In this document: piece after piece, positions 8,542 through 17,681 of the stretch | Layout of the letters: each line of letters opens with the position of its first letter | Position numbering within the stretch: the stretch's first letter is position 1 | Source of the DNA: DASYTH01 sp035762905 | GTDB lineage: Bacteria > Actinomycetota > Actinomycetes > Mycobacteriales > Pseudonocardiaceae | Direction: 5' to 3' | Assembly: GCF_035762905.1 (NCBI RefSeq) | Contig: NZ_DASUCC010000121.1 | Location: 1-64,000 of the forward strand | DNA length: 64,000 nucleotides | Made by a program: the position numbers and the translations under genes | The notes under the pieces: generated by a model | Seen by the model: the letters and a program-made list of their open reading frames with translations, nothing else | Databases searched by the model: none | What the model was told of the DNA's origin: nothing

Positions 8542-10038
8542 TCAGCCGTGCTCGGCGATGTCGGCGAGGAGGGCGGCGAGCGTGCGGACCGGAACGCCGG
8601 TGCCGCCCTTGCCGGTGTAGCCCCATGGCGAGCCGTTGTTGTAGGCCGGGCCGGCGACGTCGATGTGCACCCAGGGCAGGTCCTCTGGCACGAACTCCTT
8701 GAGGAAGATGCCGGCGGCGAGCATCGATCCCCAGCGGTGCCCGGTGACGTTGGCCAGGTCGGCGAGCTTGGAGTCCAGGTCGCCGCGCAGCTCCTCGGGC
8801 AGCGGCATCGGCCAGCCGCCCTCACCGGTGGCCCTTGCCAGTTGGGCGACCCGGTCGCGCAGCTCGTCGCTGCCCATGATTCCGGCCGTGCGCCGGCCGA
8901 GCGAGACGATCTGCGCGCCGGTCAGCGTGGACGTCTCCACCAGGTAGTCGGGCCCGTCCTCGGCCGCCCGCACGATCGCGTCGGCCAGGATGAGCCGGCC
9001 CTCGGCGTCGGTGTTGAGCACCTCGACGGTCTTCCCGCCGTACATGGTGAGCACGTCGCCCGGCCGGTAGGCCGCGCCGGACGGCATGTTCTCCGCCATC
9101 GGCACGGTGGCGACGATCTCCAGCGGGTAGCCGAGCCGGGCGGCCAGCACGGTGGTGGCCACGATCGCCGCCGCGCCGGACATGTCGGAGGTCATCTCCT
9201 CCATGTGCGTGGCCGGCTTGATCGAGATGCCGCCGGTGTCGAACGTGATTCCCTTGCCCACCAGGGCGACCTTCGTGCGCGCCTTCGGGCCGCGGTAGCG
9301 CATTCGGACCAGCCGCGGCGGCCGGGTGGAGCCGCCGCCGACCCCGAGGATGCCGCCGTAGCCGCCCTTGCGCAGCGCCTTCTCGTCCAGGATCTCCACC
9401 TCGAGCCCGGCCGCCTTGCCCATCGCGGCCGCGCGCTCGGCGAACGAGGCCGGGTAGAGATCGTTGGGTGGGGTGTTGATCAGGTCCCGGGCCGCGGCCA
9501 CCGCCTCCGCGATCGCCGTCGCGGCCTTGAGGGTGGCCCGGTGCTGCCGGGCCGTTCCGTCCGCCGGGGCGGCGAGGTCGACCCGGGACACCGCACCGTT
9601 CTTGTTCTCCGATTTGTACGTGTCGAAGGTGTAGGCGCCGAGCACCGTGCCCTCCACCGCGGCCTGAAGGTCCACAGTGGACAGAGTGGTCACCGCGCGG
9701 CTGACCCCGCACAGGTCACGCGCGGCGGCCCCGGCCGCCCGGCGAACCTGCTCGGCGGTCACCGTGCCGTCCGGGTCCGGCTTGCCCAGGCCGGCCGCGA
9801 CCACCATCCGGGCCGTCATTCGGCCCATGGTCGGCACCTTGACGACCTCGTCGGGTTTGCCGGTGGCACCGAGCGTGCCGAGCACCGCGAGCAACTCGCC
9901 GCCGAACGCCGCGTCCACCGCCTCGGCGCCGGGGGCCAGGCCGACTCGGTCGCCCTCCTGGATGACACCGACGATCACGGCGTCGGCCGCGACCTCGGTC
10001 ACCGCGGTGGTGGTCAGGGCCAGCTTGGGCAGGATCAC
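8542..10038 (-). CDS. pepA: Leucyl aminopeptidase (M17)
   Basis: A cytosolic di-metal aminopeptidase, usually hexameric. The 498-aa protein has a variable N-terminal domain and the M17 catalytic domain with the metal ligands in VGKGITFDTGG, the DMSGAAA segment and the family signature NTDAEGRL. Length matches the family. The GTG start at 10038 is preceded by GAGGAG at normal spacing. It corresponds to Rv2213 (pepB) in the mycobacterial order. It is transcribed divergently from a membrane-protein gene 51 bp away. Confidence 0.96.
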   Translation of the reverse strand: MILPKLALTTTAVTEVAADAVIVGVIQEGDRVGLAPGAEAVDAAFGGELLAVLGTLGATGKPDEVVKVPTMGRMTARMVVAAGLGKPDPDGTVTAEQVRRAAGAAARDLCGVSRAVTTLSTVDLQAAVEGTVLGAYTFDTYKSENKNGAVSRVDLAAPADGTARQHRATLKAATAIAEAVAAARDLINTPPNDLYPASFAERAAAMGKAAGLEVEILDEKALRKGGYGGILGVGGGSTRPPRLVRMRYRGPKARTKVALVGKGITFDTGGISIKPATHMEEMTSDMSGAAAIVATTVLAARLGYPLEIVATVPMAENMPSGAAYRPGDVLTMYGGKTVEVLNTDAEGRLILADAIVRAAEDGPDYLVETSTLTGAQIVSLGRRTAGIMGSDELRDRVAQLARATGEGGWPMPLPEELRGDLDSKLADLANVTGHRWGSMLAAGIFLKEFVPEDLPWVHIDVAGPAYNNGSPWGYTGKGGTGVPVRTLAALLADIAEHG

Positions 10039-10089
10039 GAACGCTCCTCGGTTGTCCGGTGTCCAGGAATGCTAGCTACCCTGTGGCCG

Positions 10090-10971
10090 GTGTCGTACCA
10101 GGTCCCGTCCGGTCTGGCCGCCATGCTGGGGGCCGGGATTCTCGCCGGTCTGGCCCCTGCGGCCTCCGTCGCGGGTGCCTGGCTGCTGGTCGGCCTGGTA
10201 TTCGCCGCGGCGGCGGCTGTCGGATGTGGACTGTCTATTCGGGACAGACTGGGAATACTGGGAATTCTTGGTCGGATCGCAGGCGCGTCGGCCGTCGCCA
10301 CTACTTTCGGAGCCTACCTGCTGCCGGCCCATCCGCTACCCGCCGCGATCGTGCTGGTAGCGGCCGGTACGGGGCTGACCATGGCCGGGATGCGGCCGTC
10401 GCGGACCTTCCTGGCGGTGGGGGCGGCACTGGTGCTCGCCGTGCTGGTGCTGTTCGTGGTGGTGTGCTTCGCGGTCGCGCCGCCCGCGGGGAATCCGGAC
10501 ACCGGTGGCCCGGCCGGGCTGCCGGCGGCCACGGCGCTGATGCTGTTCTGCTTCCTCGGGTTCGACCGGGCCGGGACCGGTGACCGGCGGCGGCGCTGGC
10601 CGGTGCTGGCCGCGATCGGCGTCGCCCTCGTGGTCTGCCTCGCGGTCGGCGGCGCCGCGCTGTACCAGTTGGGCAGCGCCCGGCTGGCGCTGTCCGACGC
10701 GCCGTTGCTGGACGCGCTGGCCGCCGCGGACGCCGCCGGGCTCGGCCCGGTGGTCACCGCCGGCGCCGCGCTCGCCACTGTGCTCGTCCTGCTCGGGCTG
10801 TTCGACGACCTGCGCCAGGTCGGCCGGCCGGTGCTGGTGCCGGCGGCCGGGGTCGCCGCCGCGGCCGGCGCGGCCCTGCTCCCGGTGCCGGTGGCGATGG
10901 TGGCCGCGGCCGCGCTGATGGTCGGCCAGTACCTGGTGGGCGGCCGGGTCTGGCACGGTTCAGTTTCCTAG
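10090..10971 (+). CDS. Multi-pass membrane protein, amino-acid-permease-like hydropathy
   Basis: A 293-aa protein that is hydrophobic over nearly its whole length, with about nine to ten predicted transmembrane segments. Examples are LAAMLGAGILAGLAPAASV, VLLLGLFDDL-adjacent helices and the C-terminal VAAAALMVGQYLVGG. The opening resembles the first helix of APC-type permeases, but the protein is shorter than typical members, so substrate and transport role are unproven. GTG 10090 was chosen because TACCCT (10077-10082) ends 7 nt before it. ATG 10069 is an in-frame alternative that would put this -10 element inside the gene. Confidence 0.7.
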   Translation: MSYQVPSGLAAMLGAGILAGLAPAASVAGAWLLVGLVFAAAAAVGCGLSIRDRLGILGILGRIAGASAVATTFGAYLLPAHPLPAAIVLVAAGTGLTMAGMRPSRTFLAVGAALVLAVLVLFVVVCFAVAPPAGNPDTGGPAGLPAATALMLFCFLGFDRAGTGDRRRRWPVLAAIGVALVVCLAVGGAALYQLGSARLALSDAPLLDALAAADAAGLGPVVTAGAALATVLVLLGLFDDLRQVGRPVLVPAAGVAAAAGAALLPVPVAMVAAAALMVGQYLVGGRVWHGSVS

Positions 10972-11031
10972 GACGTCCGATCCTCGAGATCGCGATTTTC
11001 CGGTGACCGAAACGAGGGATACCGTTGCCTC

Positions 11032-12132
11032 ATGACGACACCGATGCCGTTCTCCCGGACCCCCAACCCGCATCCGGCGACCCCGGAGCGCGTTGCGGAG
11101 GTACTGGCCAACCCCGGTTTCGGTCAGCACTTCACCGACCACATGGTGACGATCCGCTGGAACCGCACACAGGGTTGGCATGATCCGCTCGTCGAGCCGT
11201 ACCACACGGTTCCGCTCGACCCGGCCGCGATGGTCCTGCACTACGGGCAGGCGATCTTCGAGGGGCTCAAGGGCTACCGCCAGCCCGACGGGTCCATCGC
11301 GTCCTTCCGTCCGGAGGCGAACGCGGACCGGTTCCGTCGATCGGCCCGCCGGCTGGCCATGCCCGAGCTGCCGGAGGAGTTGTTCCTGGCCTCGCTGCGG
11401 GAGCTGATCGCGGTCGACGGCCGGTGGGTGCCCGAGCAGAACGAGGAGTCGCTGTACTTCCGGCCGTTCATGTTCTCCACCGAGAAGGGCCTCGGCGTCC
11501 GCCCGGCGGGGGAGTACCTCTACGTGCTGATCGGCTCGCCGGCCGGGTCGTACTTCGCCAGCGGGATCAAGCCGGTGAGCGTGTGGCTGTCGCACGAGTA
11601 CGTGCGCGCCGCGCCCGGCGGCACCGGGGCGGCCAAGTTCGCCGGCAACTACGCCGCGTCGCTGGTCGCCCAGGCGCAGGCCGCCGAGCAGGGCTGCGAC
11701 CAGGTGGTCTGGCTGGACGCGGTGGAGCGCCGGTGGGTCGAGGAAATGGGCGGCATGAACCTGTTCTTCGTGTTCGGCTCCGGTGCGGACGTCCGGGTGG
11801 TCACCCCCGAGCTGTCCGGCTCGCTGCTGGCCGGCGTCACCCGCGACTCGCTGCTCACCCTGGCCGGCGAGTTGGGCTTCGCGGTCGAGGAGCGCCGGAT
11901 CTCCACCGAGGAGTGGGAGAAGAAGAACGAGTCGGGTGAGCTGACCGAGGTGTTCGCCTGCGGCACCGCGGCGGTGATCACTCCGGTCGGCTCGGTGAAG
12001 CACACCGACGGCGCGTTCACGATCAACGGCGGCGGCACCGGACCGGTCACCATGAAGCTGCGCGAGGCGCTCACCGCCATCCAGCGCGGCACCGTGCCGG
12101 ACAAGCACAACTGGATGACGACCCTGTCCTGA
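11032..12132 (+). CDS. ilvE: Branched-chain amino acid aminotransferase
   Basis: A PLP enzyme for the last step of leucine, isoleucine and valine synthesis and the first step of their breakdown. The 366-aa protein matches the fold-type IV BCAT family. It has HYGQAIFEGLKGYRQPDG near residue 70, the PLP lysine in GAAKFAGNYAAS, the EEMGGMNLFFVF strand and the ELTEVFACGTAAVITPVG block. ATG 11032 is the natural start. It corresponds to Rv2210c. It ends 3 bp from the convergent cobS stop. Confidence 0.97.
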   Translation: MTTPMPFSRTPNPHPATPERVAEVLANPGFGQHFTDHMVTIRWNRTQGWHDPLVEPYHTVPLDPAAMVLHYGQAIFEGLKGYRQPDGSIASFRPEANADRFRRSARRLAMPELPEELFLASLRELIAVDGRWVPEQNEESLYFRPFMFSTEKGLGVRPAGEYLYVLIGSPAGSYFASGIKPVSVWLSHEYVRAAPGGTGAAKFAGNYAASLVAQAQAAEQGCDQVVWLDAVERRWVEEMGGMNLFFVFGSGADVRVVTPELSGSLLAGVTRDSLLTLAGELGFAVEERRISTEEWEKKNESGELTEVFACGTAAVITPVGSVKHTDGAFTINGGGTGPVTMKLREALTAIQRGTVPDKHNWMTTLS

Positions 12133-12135
12133 CCG

Positions 12136-12870
12136 TCAGGCCAGGGTGCACACGACCAGCACGGTGGTGACGGCGGTCTCGCAGGCGGCGCCGAGCACGT
12201 CGCCGGTGATGCCGCCGAGCCGCCGGCGGGCGTGCCACACCAGCAGCAGCACCGCCCCGGCCGCCACCGGCACCCCGAACAGGCCGAGCCACCAGTGCGG
12301 CAGCGTCGCCACGCCGCCGGCCACGGCCAGCAGGGCCCACCAGCCGGCCACCACGCCGGCCGGCTGCGAGCCGGCCACCAGCGCGCCCAGTCCGTCCGGC
12401 CGGGCGGCCGGCGTTCCCGGTAAGCAGCACAGCCCGAACGCCGCCCGCCCGGCCACCAGGGCCACCGGCACGGCGGCCCACCGCTCGCCGCCGCCGAGCG
12501 CGCCGAACGCACTCGCCTGCGTGCCGAGCACCACGATCAGCGTGACCACGGCGAACGGTCCGGCGCCGCCGTCGCGCATCACCGCGAGCGCCCGCTCGGG
12601 CGGGCCGTAGCAGCCGAACCCGTCGGCCGTGTCGGCCAGGCCGTCCAGGTGCATTCCGCGGGTCAGCCCGGCCAGCATGCCGACGGTCAGCAGCCCGGCC
12701 ACCAGGCCCGGCATGCCGGCCTGGTCGGCCACGAACAGCGCGAGGGCGGCCGCCGCCCCGAGCAGCAGCCCGACCAGTGGCGCGAGCATGATCGCCCGCC
12801 GGCCGGCGGCGGCGTCCACCTGGACCGGGCCGACCGGCAGCACGGTCAGCCAGGACAGCGCCAGTCGCAC
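12136..12870 (-). CDS. cobS: Adenosylcobinamide-GDP ribazoletransferase (cobalamin synthase)
   Basis: A membrane enzyme joining adenosylcobinamide-GDP and alpha-ribazole, the final step of cobalamin nucleotide-loop assembly. The 244-aa protein has several membrane helices and the two family signatures: HLDGLADTADGFG near residue 73 (metal-binding) and GGITGDVLGAACE near the C-terminus. It is last in the cobU-cobT-cobS operon, 7 bp after cobT. Confidence 0.95.
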   Translation of the reverse strand: MRLALSWLTVLPVGPVQVDAAAGRRAIMLAPLVGLLLGAAAALALFVADQAGMPGLVAGLLTVGMLAGLTRGMHLDGLADTADGFGCYGPPERALAVMRDGGAGPFAVVTLIVVLGTQASAFGALGGGERWAAVPVALVAGRAAFGLCCLPGTPAARPDGLGALVAGSQPAGVVAGWWALLAVAGGVATLPHWWLGLFGVPVAAGAVLLLVWHARRRLGGITGDVLGAACETAVTTVLVVCTLA

Positions 12871-12877
12871 GCCGGCC

Positions 12878-13945
12878 CTACCGCTCGGACCGGCCCGAGA
12901 CGCCGGCCTCGTCGAACGTGCTCATCTCGGCGAGCACCCGGACCGCCATCGACACCAGCGGGATGGCGGCCGTCGCGCCGGCGCCCTCGCCGAGCCGCAT
13001 GTCCAGCTCCAGCAACGGTTTCAGGTCCAGCTGGTCCAGCGCCATGGTGTGCGCGGGCTCCACAGAGCGGTGCCCGGCCAGCCACCACTGGCTCGCACCG
13101 GGGGCCAACTCCTCGGCGATCAGCGCGGCGGCGGTCACGATCAGCCCGTCCAGCAGCACCGGCGTGCGCCGGACCGCGGCCTGGGCGAGGAACCCGGCGA
13201 TCGCGGTCAGATCGGCGCCGGCCACCGTGCGCAGCAGGCCGTGCGGATCCGCGCTGACCCGCCGGGCCCGGCGCAGCGCGTCCCGGATCGCGGCGGCCTT
13301 GCGCATCCAGCCCGCGTCGTCGATCCCGGAACCCCGGCCGATCACCGCGACCGGTTCGTTGCCGGTGATGGCGGCGACCAGCACCGCTGCCGGCGTGGTG
13401 TTGCCGATCCCCATGTCGCCGGCCACCAACAGGTCCGCGCCGCCGTCCACCTCCTCGTCGGCGACCGCCCGCCCGGCCGCGAGCGCCGCGCGCATCTCGT
13501 TCTCGGTCTGTGCGTCCTCGGTGTCGATCGAGCCGGACGAGCGGCGGACCTTGAACTTGGCCACCTCGTCCGGGGTGTCGGCGGAGTCCACCGAGATGTC
13601 CACCACCCGCACGCTGGCCCCGGCGGTCTCGGCCAGCACGTTGATCGCGGCGCCGCCACCGAGGAAGTTGCCGACCATCTGGCCGGTCACCTCGCTCGGG
13701 TAGGCGGACACGCCCTTCGCGGCGATGCCGTGGTCGCCGGCGAAGATCACGATCCGGGGCCGGGTGAACGGCAGCGGCGGGCACTGGCCCTGGCAGGCCG
13801 CGACCCAGGCACCCAGTTCCTCGAGCCGGCCGAGGGAGCCGGCCGGCTTGGTCAGCTGCTCGTGCCGGTCGAGGGCGGCTCGCCGGACCGACTCGTCCGG
13901 CGGTAACACCGGCGCGAAGACCACCAGCTCCGTCTCGCTGGCCAC
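12878..13945 (-). CDS. cobT: Nicotinate-nucleotide--dimethylbenzimidazole phosphoribosyltransferase
   Basis: CobT activates the lower ligand of cobalamin by moving phosphoribose from nicotinate mononucleotide to dimethylbenzimidazole. The 355-aa protein has the glycine-rich VGNFLGGGAAINVLA region, the GDMGIGNTTPAA segment and the catalytic-glutamate motif LGEGAGATAAIPL near the C-terminus. GTG 13945 starts 3 nt after the cobU stop, so translation is probably coupled. The length is normal for the family. Confidence 0.96.
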   Translation of the reverse strand: MASETELVVFAPVLPPDESVRRAALDRHEQLTKPAGSLGRLEELGAWVAACQGQCPPLPFTRPRIVIFAGDHGIAAKGVSAYPSEVTGQMVGNFLGGGAAINVLAETAGASVRVVDISVDSADTPDEVAKFKVRRSSGSIDTEDAQTENEMRAALAAGRAVADEEVDGGADLLVAGDMGIGNTTPAAVLVAAITGNEPVAVIGRGSGIDDAGWMRKAAAIRDALRRARRVSADPHGLLRTVAGADLTAIAGFLAQAAVRRTPVLLDGLIVTAAALIAEELAPGASQWWLAGHRSVEPAHTMALDQLDLKPLLELDMRLGEGAGATAAIPLVSMAVRVLAEMSTFDEAGVSGRSER

Positions 13946-13948
13946 GCG

Positions 13949-14476
13949 TTACCTCCCAGGTTTCAGGCGCAACGGGAGGCCGGCGACCAGCAGCACAACA
14001 TCCGTGCAGCGGTCGGCCAGGGCCGCGTTGAGCGCACCGAGCTCGTCACGGAAGAGCCTGCCAGAGCGGGTTTGCGGTACCACGCCCAGCCCGACCTCGG
14101 CGGAGACCAGCACCAGGTCGGTCCGGCAGGACCCGGTCGCGTCGGCAAGCGCGGCGCCGGCCCGCCGCGCGGCTGTCGGCGGGCCGGTCCAGCCGCCGGT
14201 GTCGTCCAGCACGCCGGTCAGCCAGGTGCCGATGTCGTCGACCAGGATCGGCGGATCGCCCGCGGCCGCCGCGCGCAGCACGTCGACCGGGTCCGACTCG
14301 ACCGTGCGCCAGGTCGCCGGGCGGCGCGCCACGTGCGCGGCGATCCGGGCCGACCACTCGGCGTCGGCCGGGTCCCGCCGCCCGGTGGCCACGTAGGTCG
14401 CCGGCCCCGCGCCGAGCAGCCCCTCGGCATGCGCGGACTTGCCGGACCGCGCACCACCGAGCACAAGTGTCCGCAC
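13949..14476 (-). CDS. cobU: Bifunctional adenosylcobinamide kinase/guanylyltransferase
   Basis: CobU phosphorylates adenosylcobinamide and transfers GMP to it. The 175-aa protein has the P-loop GGARSGKS at residues 7-14, the histidine that carries GMP in the RIAAHVARRPATWRT segment, and the LVDDIGTWLTG motif. It is the first gene of the cobUTS operon. The GTG at 14476 has no ribosome-binding site. TAGCGT on the minus strand (14488-14483) ends 6 nt before it, consistent with a leaderless message. The promoter overlaps that of the divergent gene at 14500. Confidence 0.95.
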   Translation of the reverse strand: MRTLVLGGARSGKSAHAEGLLGAGPATYVATGRRDPADAEWSARIAAHVARRPATWRTVESDPVDVLRAAAAGDPPILVDDIGTWLTGVLDDTGGWTGPPTAARRAGAALADATGSCRTDLVLVSAEVGLGVVPQTRSGRLFRDELGALNAALADRCTDVVLLVAGLPLRLKPGR

Positions 14477-14482
14477 GGCCGC

Positions 14483-14492
14483 ACGCTACCTT
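14483..14492. promoter_or_regulatory. Back-to-back overlapping -10 elements of cobU and the divergent small gene
   Basis: TACCTT at 14487-14492 lies 7 nt before ATG 14500 on the plus strand. TAGCGT, read on the minus strand from 14488 to 14483, lies 6 nt before GTG 14476. The two hexamers share bases 14487-14488. Only 23 bp separate the start codons, so there is no room for leaders, and the two polymerases cannot occupy the site together. Confidence 0.6.
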
Positions 14493-14499
14493 GTCCGCC

Positions 14500-14703
14500 A
14501 TGGACTTCCGGTGGCGCTACGCCGACGGCACCGGCGCCGACGTCCCCGGCCCCGGGCTGGCCTTCGCCGACCAGTCCACCGCCGAGGACTGGCTGTCGGC
14601 CAACTGGCCCGACCTGCTCGACGGCGGCATAGCCGAGGTCACCCTGCTGCACGCCGGCGAGGTCGTCTACGGCCCGATGAGCCTGCACCCACCCGAGACC
14701 TGA
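14500..14703 (+). CDS. Small conserved hypothetical protein
   Basis: A 67-aa acidic protein (MDFRWRYADGTGADV at the start, GEVVYGPMSL near the end) with no membrane segment or cysteine. I do not recognise a function. It reads like one small alpha/beta domain. ATG 14500 was chosen for the TACCTT hexamer 7 nt upstream; in-frame codons further upstream would lie inside the cobU start region. It ends 21 bp before the convergent aldo/keto reductase stop. Confidence 0.7.
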   Translation: MDFRWRYADGTGADVPGPGLAFADQSTAEDWLSANWPDLLDGGIAEVTLLHAGEVVYGPMSLHPPET

Positions 14704-14724
14704 CTCGCGGGTGTGCTCGTCGGG

Positions 14725-15705
14725 TCAGCCGCCGAGGCGCGGGTCGTACTCGACGATGCCGTTGAGCACCTTGTCGATCTGGGCGAGCACGTCGGCGTCC
14801 AGCTTCACGCCGGCCGCCTTGACGTTCTCCCGGACCTGCTCGGGGCGGGTGGCGCCGATGATCGCCGAGGCCACGTTGGGGTTCTGCAGCACCCAGGCGA
14901 CGGCGAGCTGGGCCTGGGACAGCCCAAGGCCCTCGGCGATCGGCTTGAGCTGCTGGACCCGCTCGAGCACCTCGTCGCGCAGGAACCGGGCGATGAAGTT
15001 CTTGCCCTGCTCGTCGGTGGCCCGGGAACCCTCGGGCGGGGCCTGGCCGGGCAGGTACTTGCCGGTGAGCACGCCCTGGGCGATCGGCGACCAGACGATC
15101 TGGCTGATGCCCTCCTGCTCGCAGGTCGGGACCACCTGCGCCTCGATCACCCGCCAGAGCATCGAGTACTGCGGCTGGTTGGAGATCAGCTGGATGCCCA
15201 GCTCGCGGGCCAGGGCGGCGCCCCGGGCGATCTGGTCCGCCTTCCACTCCGAAACGCCGATGTAGAGCGCCTTGCCGGTCCGCACCAGGTCGGCGAACGC
15301 CTGCATGGTCTCCTCGAGCGGAACCGTCTGGTCGAACCGGTGCGCCTGGTACAGGTCGACGTAGTCGGTCCGCAGCCGGCGCAGCGAGGCGTTGGCCGAC
15401 TCGATGATGTGCTTGCGGCCGAGGCCCTTGTCGTTCGGGCCGCCGGGTCCGGTCGGCCAGTACACCTTGGTGAAGATCTCCAGGCTCTCCCGGCGCTGAC
15501 CGTCGAGCGCGCGGCCGAGCACCTCCTCCGCCCGGGTGTTGGCGTACACGTCGGCGGTGTCGAACGTGGTGATGCCCGAGTCGAGGGCGGCCCGCACGCA
15601 CTCGTGCGCCTGCTCCTCCTCCACCTGGGACCCGTGGGTGATCCAGTTGCCGTACGAGATCTCGCTGACGGACAGGCCGCTGCGGCCGAGGCGACGAAAC
15701 TCCAT
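14725..15705 (-). CDS. Aldo/keto reductase (voltage-gated K+ channel beta-subunit-like)
   Basis: A 326-aa NADPH-dependent oxidoreductase. The AKR tetrad is present: Asp in TTFDTADVYANT, Tyr in the same motif, Lys in IFTKVYWPTG and His in LYQAHRFDQTVPLEET. The C-terminal GATRPEQVRENVKA cofactor segment is also present. The similarity pattern is that of the YghZ/Kv-beta group, whose physiological substrate is usually unknown. The ATG at 15705 has TAGGTT 6 nt upstream and no ribosome-binding site. It is monocistronic between convergent and divergent neighbours. Confidence 0.93.
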   Translation of the reverse strand: MEFRRLGRSGLSVSEISYGNWITHGSQVEEEQAHECVRAALDSGITTFDTADVYANTRAEEVLGRALDGQRRESLEIFTKVYWPTGPGGPNDKGLGRKHIIESANASLRRLRTDYVDLYQAHRFDQTVPLEETMQAFADLVRTGKALYIGVSEWKADQIARGAALARELGIQLISNQPQYSMLWRVIEAQVVPTCEQEGISQIVWSPIAQGVLTGKYLPGQAPPEGSRATDEQGKNFIARFLRDEVLERVQQLKPIAEGLGLSQAQLAVAWVLQNPNVASAIIGATRPEQVRENVKAAGVKLDADVLAQIDKVLNGIVEYDPRLGG

Positions 15706-15756
15706 GCGCCCAACCTAGCGTCAAGTCGTTCGCCAGGCTAACTAGCTGGTGCCGCT

Positions 15757-16407
15757 CTAGGTCACCTTGTCGCCGGGCTGCAGCCGGGGCTTGGGGATGC
15801 GCAGCTTGCGGAGCTGGGATGCGCGGATGAACGCGTACCAGCCGACCGACAGGCCGCGGACGTTCTCCTTGGGGAACTTGGCTCGGGCCAGCGCGGTGTA
15901 CCGGCGGCCGTTGAACACGCCCTCCAGGATCATCCCGATCAGCATCACCAGGCACAGCAGCGTGGCGTAGCTCTGCAACGCGGGCGACGGGGCCAGCAGT
16001 GAGACGAACACCACGATGGCCAGCGGCATGAACAGTCCGAGCAGGTGGCGGCGCGAGTCGACCAGGTCACGCACGTAGGCCTTGACCGGGCCGCGGTCTC
16101 TGGCCGGGAGGTACTTCTCGTCGCCGGCCATCATGCGCTGCCGCTGCGCCACCCGCATCTCCCGGCGCTTGGCGGCGAGCGCCTTGCGCTCCTCCTTGTT
16201 GCCCCGGCCGCGCCGGAGCGCCTCGCGAGTGGTGCGCGGCGGCGGCGGGACCGGGCCGCGCCGGCGCGACTCGGCCTCGCGGCGCTTGGGGGTCGGCCGG
16301 CCCTTGCCCGGCGTGTGCCCCTTGGTCGCGGTGAGATCCTCCGCCCCCGGCTCGGCCTCGCCGACGGGTTCGGTGCTCTCGGTGGTGTTGCGGCGCAGAA
16401 ACCTCAC
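15757..16407 (-). CDS. DUF3043 family membrane protein
   Basis: A 216-aa protein with a long, very basic and Pro-rich N-terminal half (residues about 30-110) followed by two transmembrane helices (LLGLFMPLAIVVFVSLL and ATLLCLVMLIGMILEGV) and a basic tail. It is the counterpart of Rv2206. The function is unknown. GTG 16407 was chosen because TACGCT on the minus strand (16419-16414) ends 6 nt before it. The open frame continues upstream through the region of the divergent glycerate kinase, which is not real coding. Confidence 0.88.
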   Translation of the reverse strand: MRFLRRNTTESTEPVGEAEPGAEDLTATKGHTPGKGRPTPKRREAESRRRGPVPPPPRTTREALRRGRGNKEERKALAAKRREMRVAQRQRMMAGDEKYLPARDRGPVKAYVRDLVDSRRHLLGLFMPLAIVVFVSLLAPSPALQSYATLLCLVMLIGMILEGVFNGRRYTALARAKFPKENVRGLSVGWYAFIRASQLRKLRIPKPRLQPGDKVT

Positions 16408-16455
16408 GGCGTCAGCGTAGTCAACGCCGGTCCGCGGCTCGCTACCCTCCGGTTC

Positions 16456-17565
16456 ATGCGGGTCCTGATCGCTCCCGACTGTTTCGGCGGGACACTCAGC
16501 GCGACCGAGGCGGCGGTGGCCATCGCCAGCGGCTGGCGCACCGTGGCTCCCGAGGACGAGCTGGTGCTCTGCCCGCAGGCCGACGGCGGCCCCGGCTTCG
16601 TCGACGTGCTGCACCACTCGCTCGGCGGGCAGCTGCGGCACCGGTCGGTCTCCGGTCCGCTGGACCGCCACGTGTCGGCGTTCTGGCTGGAGCACGAGGG
16701 CACCGCCTACATCGAATGCGCGCAGGCCTGCGGGCTGCACCTGGTGCCGCCGGCGGACCGCAGTGCACTGGCCGCGACCACGATCGGGGTCGGCGAGCTG
16801 GTGCGGGCCGCGCGCGACTCCGGCGTGCACACCGTCGTGGTCGGCCTCGGCGGCTCGGCGAGCACCGACGGCGGTTCCGGGCTGCTCCGCGCGCTCGGCG
16901 CGATCCCGGTGGACGCCGGCGGCGACGTGCTGCCCCCGGGCGGCGGGCCGCTGGTCGACTGCGCCCGGCTGTCCGGCTCGCCGGAGCTGGGTGACGTCCG
17001 GCTGATCGCCGCATCGGACGTGGAGAACCCGCTGCTCGGCGAGCTGGGCGCGGCCCGGACGTTCGGCCCGCAGAAGGGCGCCGACGAGCTGGCCGTGCGC
17101 CGGCTGGAGCGGGCCATGGGGCGCTGGGCCGACGTGCTGGCCGAGGCGACCGGGCGGGACGTGCGGGACCGGCCGGGCGCCGGGGCGGCCGGCGGTCTCG
17201 GCGCCGCGCTGCTCGCACTCGGCGCCGAGCTGGAATCCGGTGCGGGGCTGGTGCGCCGGCTGAGCGGGCTGGGCCCGGCCATGGACGGGGCCGGGTTGGT
17301 GATCACCGGTGAGGGCAGCTTCGACTGGCAGTCGCTGCACGGCAAGCTGGTCACCAGTGTGGCCGCCGCGGCGGCCGAGCGCGGGCTGCCGTGCCTGGCG
17401 CTGGCCGGCCAGGTCAGCGTCGGGCGGCGGCAGGCGGCCGCGGCCGGCGTGGAGCGGGCCTACTCGGTGGCCGAGCACGCCGGCTCGGTGGCGGCGTCGC
17501 TGGCCGACCCGTCCGGAACGCTCGCCGCGCTGGCCGCGCAGGTGGCCGGCCAGTGGCGGTTATGA
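16456..17565 (+). CDS. Glycerate kinase family protein
   Basis: A 369-aa member of the GarK/GlxK family (Rv2205c equivalent), which phosphorylates glycerate with ATP. The N-terminus MRVLIAPDCFGGTLSATEAA carries the conserved substrate loop. VGLGGSASTDGGSGLLRALG and GAGAAGGLGAALLALG are the family glycine-rich motifs, and ITGEGSFDWQSLHGK is the C-terminal signature. ATG 16456 follows TACCCT (16443-16448) by 7 nt, suggesting a leaderless message. Whether glycerate is the real substrate here is inferred from the family. Confidence 0.93.
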   Translation: MRVLIAPDCFGGTLSATEAAVAIASGWRTVAPEDELVLCPQADGGPGFVDVLHHSLGGQLRHRSVSGPLDRHVSAFWLEHEGTAYIECAQACGLHLVPPADRSALAATTIGVGELVRAARDSGVHTVVVGLGGSASTDGGSGLLRALGAIPVDAGGDVLPPGGGPLVDCARLSGSPELGDVRLIAASDVENPLLGELGAARTFGPQKGADELAVRRLERAMGRWADVLAEATGRDVRDRPGAGAAGGLGAALLALGAELESGAGLVRRLSGLGPAMDGAGLVITGEGSFDWQSLHGKLVTSVAAAAAERGLPCLALAGQVSVGRRQAAAAGVERAYSVAEHAGSVAASLADPSGTLAALAAQVAGQWRL

Positions 17566-17681
17566 CCCGAATCACTGGTCCAGCGTGAGTCGATACCCCG
17601 GTCCGGCGAGTGTGACACCATGGGAAGAAATCGGGAGTGATCCCGGTTGTGCGGGTCAGAAGCGAATCTCGAGGGAGAACG

